A DNA stretch of 51,545 nt from Planctomycetota bacterium (GTDB taxonomy: Bacteria > Planctomycetota > Planctomycetia > Pirellulales > Pirellulaceae), in the NCBI GenBank assembly GCA_026692885.1, contig JAPLNJ010001181.1:1-51545 (forward strand). Reading direction: 5' to 3'. Position 1 is the first letter of the stretch; every line of letters starts with the position of its first letter. The position numbers and the translations under genes are program-made. The notes beneath the pieces were generated by a model. The model was not told where the DNA came from and did not search any database. It was given only the letters and a program-made list of their open reading frames with translations. Below, one piece after another: positions 14,077 to 21,523 of the stretch.

Positions 14077-14979
14077 ATGAGTCGACGCAACGTGTGGAAC
14101 GTCCTGGGTGTGAGCCTGCTGTGCTGCGGAGCCGCGTACGCTGCTGATGGCGGTATCCTGGCCCCCGGCGCGAAACTGGAAAAACTGGCCGGTGATTTTC
14201 AGTTCACCGAAGGGCCAGCGGCGGATCGGGACGGCAATGTCTACTTTACCGACCAGCCAAACGACCGCATCCTCAAGTGGAGCGTGGCTGGCAAGTTGTC
14301 CACCTTCCGGCAGCCTTGCGGTCGGTCGAATGGCTTGTGCTTCGACAGCCAAGGCAAGCTTTGGGCCTGCGCCGACGACAAGAACGAACTCTGGTGCATC
14401 GACCCGGCCGGCGAAACCACCGTGGTCGTGAAGGACTACAAAGGCAAGCTGCTGAACGGCCCGAACGATCTGTGGATCCGACCCGACGGCGGCCTGTACT
14501 TCACCGATCCGTACTACAAGCGGCCGTATTGGAAACGCGGACCGCAGGAGATCGACAAGCAGTGCGTGTATTTCCTCGCGCCGGATCGCAAGCAGCTGTC
14601 GCGCGTGGTCGACGACCTGCAGCAGCCGAATGGAATCATCGGCACGCCGGACGGTAAGACCCTGTACGTGGCCGACATCGCCGCCAGAAAGACTTACGTG
14701 TACGACATCCAGCCGGAGGGAACACTCGCGAACAAGAAGCTCTTCTGCCAGTTAGGGTCCGACGGGATGACAATCGACAACGAAGGCCACGTCTATCTGA
14801 CCGGCAAGGGCGTGACGGTGTTCGATCAAACCGGCCGGCAGGTCGAACAGATCGACATCCCCGAAGGCTGGACTGCCAACGTCTGCTTCGGCGGGCGCGA
14901 CCAGCAGACGCTATTCATCACCGCCGGCAAGGGTCTGTACGCCATCCCCACCCGCGTCCACGGCGTCGGCAGCCAGTGA
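14077..14979 (+). CDS. Secreted SMP-30/gluconolactonase-family protein
   Basis: The 300-residue product starts at ATG 14077, with GAAAGGA 9 bases upstream, and opens a signal peptide (VLGVSLLCCGAAYA). The body is a six-bladed SMP-30/gluconolactonase propeller. FTEGPAADRDGNVYFTD carries the metal-binding Glu45, LNGPNDLWIRPDGGLYFTDP supplies the metal-binding Asn and second acidic strand, and LGSDGMTIDNEGHVYLTG holds the catalytic Asp. The family opens sugar lactones (glucono- or related) or other lactones with a divalent metal, here in the periplasm. It is followed 46 bases later by a secreted esterase on the same strand, so they are probably co-transcribed. The lactone substrate is not known. 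Confidence 0.87.
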   Translation: MSRRNVWNVLGVSLLCCGAAYAADGGILAPGAKLEKLAGDFQFTEGPAADRDGNVYFTDQPNDRILKWSVAGKLSTFRQPCGRSNGLCFDSQGKLWACADDKNELWCIDPAGETTVVVKDYKGKLLNGPNDLWIRPDGGLYFTDPYYKRPYWKRGPQEIDKQCVYFLAPDRKQLSRVVDDLQQPNGIIGTPDGKTLYVADIAARKTYVYDIQPEGTLANKKLFCQLGSDGMTIDNEGHVYLTGKGVTVFDQTGRQVEQIDIPEGWTANVCFGGRDQQTLFITAGKGLYAIPTRVHGVGSQ

Positions 14980-15025
14980 ATTGCCAAGGGAAGACGGCGG
15001 AAGGCATTCTTACAGGAGAGCGACC

Positions 15026-15958
15026 ATGTGGCCGATGCGTGTCGTGTGTTGGGTGTTGTTGGCGAGTGTCCTGCTCGGTTTCGCGCAAGGACTGGCCAGC
15101 GAGCCAAGTCCGCCGGATCAGGACGCCATCCTAACCGGTGGCAACTTCGAGGTCGAAAATGTCCTGGATATCGCCTACTACGAAGGCGCGGATGCCGACC
15201 CGCGAAAACACAAGCTGGACCTGTTCTTGCCCAAGGGACAACAGGATTTCCCGGTGCTGTTCTTCGTCCACGGTGGGGCGTGGATGAGCGGAGACCGCAA
15301 GCTGTACAGTCTGGTCGGCCGGGTTTTCGCTCGCAACGGCATCGGCACGGTGGTCATCAGCTATCGCTTGACGCCGACGGTGCAGCACCCCGGTCACATC
15401 GAGGATGTGGCCCGGGCGTTCGCCTGGACGCACCAGAACATCGGCCGGTACGGCGGTCGGGCGGACCAGATCTTCGTCACCGGACAATCGGCCGGCGGGC
15501 ACTTGGCTGCCCTGCTGGCGACCAATGCCCGTTATCTCGAGGCGCAGAACCTGAAACTCGACGCCATCCGGGGCGTAATGCCCATCAGCGGCATCTACAC
15601 CTTCGCACCCGGCCGGCTGGAACGCGTGATTGGCGCCGGCCAAGAGGCTGCCGACAGCGCCTCGCCCTTGAAGCAGGTCAGCGGCCAGGAACCTCCGTTC
15701 CTGATCCTCTACGCTCAGCACGACTTCCCCGGCTGCGGCCGCATGTCTCTGGACCTGTGCGAGGCGCTGCAGAAACACCACATTGACGCCACCTGCACGG
15801 AGATCAAGGATCGCAATCACATCACGATCATGTTCCGCTTGATGTTGAGCGAAGCCGATCCCACCACGCAGGCCCTGCTGAAGTTCGTGGCCGCGCATTC
15901 CGAGCTGAAGCTGACGCCACGAGCCTCGCAGATCCCGGCTGCGGGCGGGGAGCCGTAG
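15026..15958 (+). CDS. Secreted alpha/beta hydrolase of the BD-FAE/esterase type
   Basis: The 310-residue protein begins at ATG 15026, with AGGAGAG 6 bases upstream, and has a signal peptide (VVCWVLLASVLLGFAQGLA). It shows the HGGAW oxyanion motif at residues 82-86, nucleophile S155 in GQSAGGH, YAQHDFPG with the probable acid, and KDRNHITIM with the catalytic His. This is the hormone-sensitive-lipase/feruloyl-esterase-like group acting on small acyl esters. It lies just behind the SMP-30 lactonase, and together they suggest breakdown of acylated sugars or lactones taken from outside. The exact ester is unknown. Confidence 0.87.
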   Translation: MWPMRVVCWVLLASVLLGFAQGLASEPSPPDQDAILTGGNFEVENVLDIAYYEGADADPRKHKLDLFLPKGQQDFPVLFFVHGGAWMSGDRKLYSLVGRVFARNGIGTVVISYRLTPTVQHPGHIEDVARAFAWTHQNIGRYGGRADQIFVTGQSAGGHLAALLATNARYLEAQNLKLDAIRGVMPISGIYTFAPGRLERVIGAGQEAADSASPLKQVSGQEPPFLILYAQHDFPGCGRMSLDLCEALQKHHIDATCTEIKDRNHITIMFRLMLSEADPTTQALLKFVAAHSELKLTPRASQIPAAGGEP

Positions 15959-15981
15959 TTCCGCGTTGGGCACCGGACCTT

Positions 15982-16142
15982 CGGTAGCACGGATGGCAAG
16001 GCCGGGGCACGGATGAGGAAGACGGACGGTCGTCGACGACCATGATCCCAAGCAGGCGGGTGATGGAATCGTCCCCAGAAAACGTTCTGCTGCTGCGTTT
16101 ACGGGTTGTCATCCGCGCCCCGGCTTTGCCATCCGTGCTAGC
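15982..16142. repeat. 161-bp MITE-like element, copy A (left of the S9 peptidase gene)
   Basis: The element starts CGGTAGCACGGATGGCAAGG and ends with an imperfect inverted copy of its start, CTTTGCCATCCGTGCTAGC, giving terminal inverted repeats of about 34 bases. The reverse complement of 18,821-18,981 aligns along its full length, including the middle block GATGGAATCGTCC. It has no coding capacity. Confidence 0.8.
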
Positions 16143-16245
16143 CCGTTACGCGGGGTCGAAACAACGCTTCCGTTTTCTTTTTCCTCACCCTGCCCCTTTC
16201 CCGTACGAGGCAGGGCGATTGCGGGAATTATTCTGGTCTTGTGCC

Positions 16246-18783
16246 CTACCGGTTGCGAGGCTCGATACCGAGCAGATGACGCACGAAGAAGTCCTGACGG
16301 CGGCGGGTGCCGTAGGGCGACTCGGCGGAACCGTGATCGGAGCCGGGGATTACCAGCAGGTCAAAATCTTTGTCGGCCTTGATCAGAGCGTGGACGACCT
16401 GCAGGGTCGAGGCCGGGTCCACATTCGTGTCCATCTCGCCGACGATCAGCAGCAGCTTGCCTTGGAGTTTCGGCGCCAGCGTGACGTTCGACTGTTCCGC
16501 GTAATGCGGACCGATCGGCCAACTCATCCACAATTCGTTCCACCAGATCTTGTCCATGCGGTTGTCGTGGCAGCCGCAGTCGGAGACAGCCACTTTGTAG
16601 AAATCGCCGTGCGTCAGCAGGGCGCAGGTGGAACTCTGGCCGCCGGCCGAACCGCCGAAGATGCCCACCCGCGTCAGGTCCAGGTACGGATACTGCTTGG
16701 CCGCCGCTTGCATCCACAAGATGCGGTCCGGAAAGCCGGAGTCGGCCAGGTTCTTCCAGCACACATCGTGGAACGTTTTCGAACGATTCGAGGTGCCCAT
16801 GCCGTCGATCTTGACCAGGATGAAGCCCAATTCGGCCAACGCTTGGGTCTTGTAATACGCCTGCCATTTCTTGGGCACGAACGAATCCTGTGGCCCGGCG
16901 TAAATGTCTTCGATGACCGGGTATTTTCGGTTGGGATCGAAGTTCGTGGGGCGGACGATCACGCCGTAGATGTCCGTGGTGCCGTCGCGGCCCTTAGCGA
17001 CAAACCGCTCCGGCGCGCGCCAGCCGGCCTGCAGCAGCGAGGTCCCGTCAGCACGCTCCAACTCGCACAGCAACCGGCCGTCCTCGGTCCGCCGGAGTTC
17101 GCTGACCGGCGGCAGGTCGACGCGTGACCAAGTGTCGATGAAAAAGCGGCGGTCGGGCGAGTACTCAAGCGAGTGCGTGCCGTCGCCCTCGGTCAGTATG
17201 ACCAGTCCGGTGCCATCGAAATTGACGCGGCAGTAATGCAGGTAGTACGGATCTTGCGCGGGGCGAATGCAACCGGCGCGGAACCAGATTTGGCGGGTCT
17301 TGTCGTCGACGCGATCCACGCCCCGTACGACCCAGGGACCCTGCGTGATCTGGTGCTTCACCTGCCCCTTCTCAGCGTCCTTCCCGGTGTCGTACAAGTA
17401 CAGGTGGTTCCAACCGTCGCGCTCGGACATCCAAATCAGCTCCCGCGTGTCGTCCAGGTAGTGCGTGAACTGCTTCTGTTCGTAATCCACGAAGGTCCGG
17501 CTCTGCTCGTCCACCGTCGCCGAAGCAGTTCCGGTCCGCGCGTCGACCGCGACCACGCGGAGCACTTGGTGTCCGCGTTGGTTATAGACAAACGTGAAGC
17601 GACTCGAATCGGGCCACCAGCGAAGGTGGGTGATACTCCACGGGTTCGCGAACAATGCGTCGCTAATCGGGATCTGTCGTCGACCGACGACATCGAACAG
17701 TTGTGGTTTCTCCAGCGGGATACGATCACCCGGCTTGAGGTAGGGATAGGAATGCAGTTTGGGCTGGAGTTGATCCTGGGGCGAGGACTCGACATAGTAC
17801 ACCAGTCGTTCGTCACCTTTACGCACGCGGACCGCGGCCAACTTGGTCGAATCCGGCGACCAGTGGAATTGGTCCGTGTAGGAATCCTCTTCCGTGCCAT
17901 CGGTGCTCAGCGCGAATTCCTCGCCGTTTTCCGTATTCTTCACGTGCAGCTTGTGGTCTTGCAGGGAGGCCCGCCAGCGGCCGTCGGGCGACGCGTCTGG
18001 GGATTTGCGCTCCGGGCGGTGAGGACGGTCCGGAAGCTGGCCGTTGCCAGGCTTCTCGATCTCGGCCGTCGTCGCTTCGTCGGCGGCCTCGAACACGCCC
18101 AGGGACTCACCGCGGTCATTGACGACCAGCCAGACGTGCCCGGCGTAGGTGTGCTGCTCGCGTGGCTCGCCAGGACGGAGCTTGCCGTAGCTGCGCCGCC
18201 GACCCGCTCGGTCCAGCCAAAACAACTCGACAACCGTGTCCGTCTGGTTGAGGAACGTCAGCTTGGTTTCGGCTCCGGTCCGCACGCTGGCCTGCGGACC
18301 TGCTCGCTTCGGCTGCGCTGTCTTGGGCGGCTCGGCGTGGGTTTGCTCGCGGAGTTCGTAGGTGTTCAGGTCCCCTTGCCACCGCTTGCCGCCGCTGCGG
18401 AATTCCAGACGTTGCTGGTCGATCGCAAACGTCAGTTGGTCGATCGGCAAATGGTCGGCCCGCGCGTCTTTGACACCGGCCTGCTCCAACGCCGTGGCCA
18501 ACCGCGCGTGATCGAACGCCGGCTGACGAGTACCTTTCTCGGCGTCGACCAGCACGAACTGCTCGGCTTCAGGACCGGTCCGGATGCGATACCAGAACTG
18601 GCTTCCGCCGTTGAACCATTGCGGCTTGACCTTGTCGCGAAAGACCTTGTTTTCGGTCAGCTTGCGGAGGTTGTTGGCGCGCTCGTAATCGGCCCGCGTG
18701 CCTTGCGCCAGGACGGGCATTGATGCCAGCAGTGAGAACGCGACGACGGTCAGGAACAGACAGTTACGGTACGAAACGGGCAT
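16246..18783 (-). CDS. S9 (dipeptidyl-peptidase IV-like) serine peptidase with an embedded VHL-beta-like domain
   Basis: The 845-residue secreted protein starts at ATG 18783 with a signal peptide (CLFLTVVAFSLLASMPVLAQ); the frame open to 18915 is repeat DNA. Residues about 172-235 (TKLTFLNQTDTVVELFW, then HTYAGHVWLVVNDRGE) match the VHL beta sandwich, an unusual insert between the N-terminal region and the DPP4-type propeller. The propeller spans about 240-590 (SPDGRWRASL, HWSPDSTKLAAVRV, WWPDSSRFTFVYN, YLDDTRELIWMSE). The alpha/beta-hydrolase domain has S712 in GGSAGG, D785 in GEMDTN and H817 in GSDHGS, so the catalytic triad is intact. It should release dipeptides or oligopeptides in the periplasm. 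The gene lies between inverted copies of a 161-bp element and has no same-strand neighbour close by. Confidence 0.9.
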   Translation of the reverse strand: MPVSYRNCLFLTVVAFSLLASMPVLAQGTRADYERANNLRKLTENKVFRDKVKPQWFNGGSQFWYRIRTGPEAEQFVLVDAEKGTRQPAFDHARLATALEQAGVKDARADHLPIDQLTFAIDQQRLEFRSGGKRWQGDLNTYELREQTHAEPPKTAQPKRAGPQASVRTGAETKLTFLNQTDTVVELFWLDRAGRRRSYGKLRPGEPREQHTYAGHVWLVVNDRGESLGVFEAADEATTAEIEKPGNGQLPDRPHRPERKSPDASPDGRWRASLQDHKLHVKNTENGEEFALSTDGTEEDSYTDQFHWSPDSTKLAAVRVRKGDERLVYYVESSPQDQLQPKLHSYPYLKPGDRIPLEKPQLFDVVGRRQIPISDALFANPWSITHLRWWPDSSRFTFVYNQRGHQVLRVVAVDARTGTASATVDEQSRTFVDYEQKQFTHYLDDTRELIWMSERDGWNHLYLYDTGKDAEKGQVKHQITQGPWVVRGVDRVDDKTRQIWFRAGCIRPAQDPYYLHYCRVNFDGTGLVILTEGDGTHSLEYSPDRRFFIDTWSRVDLPPVSELRRTEDGRLLCELERADGTSLLQAGWRAPERFVAKGRDGTTDIYGVIVRPTNFDPNRKYPVIEDIYAGPQDSFVPKKWQAYYKTQALAELGFILVKIDGMGTSNRSKTFHDVCWKNLADSGFPDRILWMQAAAKQYPYLDLTRVGIFGGSAGGQSSTCALLTHGDFYKVAVSDCGCHDNRMDKIWWNELWMSWPIGPHYAEQSNVTLAPKLQGKLLLIVGEMDTNVDPASTLQVVHALIKADKDFDLLVIPGSDHGSAESPYGTRRRQDFFVRHLLGIEPRNR

Positions 18784-18820
18784 GAAGTGGATCCTCGGGC
18801 TGGAACCGAAGGCGTCGCAG

Positions 18821-18981
18821 GATAGCTCGGATGGCAAAGCCGGGGCTCGGATGACAACCAATGAACGAAACGGAAGGATGTTCTCGGTGGACGATTCCAT
18901 CGCCCGCCCTGTCACAACGACGACTTTCGGCTACCGTTCGCATTCCTCATCCGTGCCCCGGCCTTGCCATCCGTGCTACCG
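18821..18981. repeat. 161-bp MITE-like element, copy B (right of the S9 peptidase gene, inverted)
   Basis: Same length as copy A and in opposite orientation, beginning GATAGCTCGGATGGCAAAGC and ending CTTGCCATCCGTGCTACCG. It lies 38 bases upstream of the S9 peptidase start codon, so it forms most of that gene's 5' region and may carry or alter its promoter. Confidence 0.8.
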
Positions 18982-19142
18982 AAGTGCAACTTCCGCGTGT
19001 GCCCTCGCGCAACCTGATTGCAGAAGTCGGTGGTGGGCTCCCTGGGCGGGTGTTTCTTCGGTCTCTACTTTCGTACAGATTCCCGTAGGGTCGAGCTGCG
19101 GCGGACCACACGCAAACTGCCCTTTGCCGTCGAACTGCCGGC

Positions 19143-21272
19143 CTACTGAAACGCCGGCGGCACGGGGGGCAGGTCCTTGGTCAACACGAGCGGCGTCTGC
19201 CGGCCGGCTTTCGAGGCGTCGAAGGGCTTGAAACCGAGTGGCAGCGCGGGCGATTCGGGCTGCAACTGGTAGTTGCCGCCCTTGGCGTCTACAAACAACG
19301 GATCGGCCACGACGGACTGCAGATCGTGCTTGCGTTTCTCGCGCCATTGGTCCAGCTTCAAATTGCCGGGGAACAGGACCGGCTTGCCCGCCGCGTTCCA
19401 GTAGACGTTCTTGTCCAGCAGGAAGTTGTCGTCGTTCCAGTTGCTGCCCAGCAGCGGGCTGGTGTTGTCCCAGTACACGATGTTCCGCTCGAAGGTGAAC
19501 GACCGATGTGGTTCCGTGCGGGTGCGCTGCAGCTGTTGCTCGGTGGCAAAGGCGAAGATGTTGTTTTGGATGCGGTTTTCCTTGCCGTAGTGCTGATGGA
19601 AGCCGCCGGTCTTGCAGTGGTGGACCAGGTTGTTTTCCATGACGATTTCGGTCGAGCCTTCGTCCGTGTACAGGCCCCAGCCGCCATAGCCAAACGATTG
19701 GACGTCGTGGAAGTGGTTGTCGTGGATGACGGTGCCGGGCTGAATCCCCAGCGTGTAGATGCCGGCCATGTCCGACAGCACGCCCTGGCCAATCTGGTAC
19801 ACGTGATTGAAGCCGACGTCGTTGTGATGCGCGTCGCTACGGCCGTAGCCCCAGGTCCAGCCGACCGAGAAGCCCGTGTAGTAGAAATCGAAAACGTCGT
19901 TCCGCTCGATCACATTGTGCGAGGACTGCCCGACCCACACGCCGACCGCCGCCGGATGGAGTCGCCCCCCGTGAGCGATCAGGCAGTTGCGAATCGTATG
20001 GTGCGAGACGTGCATTTCCGGGTCGTTGGGCAGCGCGTGGACCTCGCCCCAGGTGCCAGCGCCGGCATGACCGATCTTGATGCCACCGCCGGCCAGATCC
20101 ACCAGTTCGCAGTTCTCGATGCGATTGTGCCGCGAGCCGGCCCCGAAGGCCATGGCGTAACCGCCGACGTGCCGCACGGCGCACCGGTCAAACAGAACGT
20201 TCCTTGCCCCAATCCCGGCGATCGCCGCGTTCAGACCGACCTCCGCTTGCGGAAAAGCCTGGCCCGCGGGCGGCAGCGTCCAGTTCGTGTGGGCAAAGCT
20301 CAGACCGCGGAACTGCACGTGTTGGACCCAACGTTTGCCCGCCAGATCACCGTGAAAGACGAGCAGTTGTTCGGCCCGCGGCGCGATGACGGCTGCCTGA
20401 TTCGGCTGCTCGCCCGGCTTGGGCACGTAGGTCAGTACGCCGGTCGGACGATCCAGATACCAGGAACCCGGCTCGCCCAACGCCTCGCGCACATTGATCA
20501 CCAAGTAGCGATGGCCTTTGGAGAACGCGGCCCAGTCGGACTTGCCGAGAGTCGTGCCGCTAAAGACAACGCGGTGCTCCTGGGACACGACGGACGCAAG
20601 ATGCATGCGGGACGCCGCCCACTGGTGGAACGGCATGACTTCGACGTCATTCAGATTGGCCCAATCGGCGCGGATCTCGTCGCCCGCAAAGCGGAATTGA
20701 TTGTGGCCCTTGTCGCCAGCTTCCGGCGTAGGCGGGAGTTGCTCGGCGATCTGGTAGTAGCCCTGCTTGGGTAACTGCGGCCGGGAACGCCGCTGGTCGT
20801 TGACGAACAGTTGGGCGAAGGACCATTTGCCGGCCTTTACGTCTTCCAACGTGGTTTGCCAGCGGCCCTCGGCGGCGACTTGCCAGTTGCCGATGCGGAC
20901 GCCGCCGCTGATCACCGGTCGTTCGTCGCCCCACGCGGCGTAAATCGTCGGCGATTTTTCCGTGCCGGAATCGTCCGGTCCGAAGGCCAGCGGCTGTTCG
21001 ATGAAATACGTCCCGGCCCGGACGGTCACGACAATCGGCCGGTCGCGATTGGGTTCGTTCTTCCGCAGTTCGGCGACCAGTTGCTTCGCGCGCTGGAGCG
21101 AGGCGACCGGTCCGTCGTTGCCGGCCGTGTTTCGCTCTGCCAGCCGGCCGGACCAGGCATCGCTGCCGCCAAGGGCGACATAGAAATCGGCCGCAGAGTC
21201 CGCAGCTCGAACGGCAGCAGACAGCAGCAACAGCAGGGCGAGAGGCCACACGAATCTTGGTGCAAGCAACAT
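19143..21272 (-). CDS. Secreted right-handed parallel beta-helix protein
   Basis: The 709-residue product is read from ATG 21272, which has GAGGAG 7 bases upstream and opens a signal peptide (PLALLLLLSAAVRAA); an earlier ATG at 21,302 is possible. The start FYVALGGSDAWSGRLAERN is the usual opening of planctomycete parallel beta-helix polysaccharide-acting proteins. Residues 350-600 show successive coils: RNVLFDRCAVRHVGG, HNRIENCELVDLAGG, HHTIRNCLIAHGG, HNVIERNDVFDF, VIHDNHFHDV and EIVMENNLVHHC. Such proteins act on extracellular polysaccharides (pectate lyase or epimerase-like) or bind them. Substrate and catalytic residues cannot be assigned. It is the downstream neighbour of the heptamer-repeat fusion gene, separated by a repeat, and probably belongs to the same sugar-using set. 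Confidence 0.82.
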   Translation of the reverse strand: MLLAPRFVWPLALLLLLSAAVRAADSAADFYVALGGSDAWSGRLAERNTAGNDGPVASLQRAKQLVAELRKNEPNRDRPIVVTVRAGTYFIEQPLAFGPDDSGTEKSPTIYAAWGDERPVISGGVRIGNWQVAAEGRWQTTLEDVKAGKWSFAQLFVNDQRRSRPQLPKQGYYQIAEQLPPTPEAGDKGHNQFRFAGDEIRADWANLNDVEVMPFHQWAASRMHLASVVSQEHRVVFSGTTLGKSDWAAFSKGHRYLVINVREALGEPGSWYLDRPTGVLTYVPKPGEQPNQAAVIAPRAEQLLVFHGDLAGKRWVQHVQFRGLSFAHTNWTLPPAGQAFPQAEVGLNAAIAGIGARNVLFDRCAVRHVGGYAMAFGAGSRHNRIENCELVDLAGGGIKIGHAGAGTWGEVHALPNDPEMHVSHHTIRNCLIAHGGRLHPAAVGVWVGQSSHNVIERNDVFDFYYTGFSVGWTWGYGRSDAHHNDVGFNHVYQIGQGVLSDMAGIYTLGIQPGTVIHDNHFHDVQSFGYGGWGLYTDEGSTEIVMENNLVHHCKTGGFHQHYGKENRIQNNIFAFATEQQLQRTRTEPHRSFTFERNIVYWDNTSPLLGSNWNDDNFLLDKNVYWNAAGKPVLFPGNLKLDQWREKRKHDLQSVVADPLFVDAKGGNYQLQPESPALPLGFKPFDASKAGRQTPLVLTKDLPPVPPAFQ

Positions 21273-21319
21273 GAGCAGACTCCTCGGGAAGACAAAAGAC
21301 ATTCCAGGTTCTCTTTCCC

Positions 21320-21396
21320 GCACGGATGGCAGCGCCAAAGCACGGATGCCGTTCTGCCTCGTTCTTCATCCGTGCTCTGACTCTGCCATCCGTGCG
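21320..21396. repeat. Short member of the CACGGATGGCA repeat family
   Basis: About 77 bases bounded by CGCACGGATGGCAGC and TGCCATCCGTGCG, with an internal CACGGATG and CATCCGTG pair. It shares its ends with the 161-bp elements at 15,982 and 18,821 and with the 57-base copy at 24,596, but has a shorter, unrelated middle. It lies just upstream of the beta-helix gene. Confidence 0.7.
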
Positions 21397-21523
21397 GATA
21401 ACGCAAGCAGAGTCACACGTCGGCCAAACACTGCGTCTCCGTGTCAGGCCTTCTACGGGGCACATCTGGCCCCTCTCTCCGGGGCACGGGGGCGAGAAAC
21501 GGTACTACTCTTTAGGCAGTTTC

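Noticed and set aside
17173..18723. Long open frame opposite the S9 peptidase gene.
   Set aside because: It is the antisense shadow of a high-GC gene; the minus-strand protein has complete domains and this frame has none. The same holds for the long frame at 19,326-20,774, opposite the beta-helix gene, and 32,023-33,504, opposite the RND gene.
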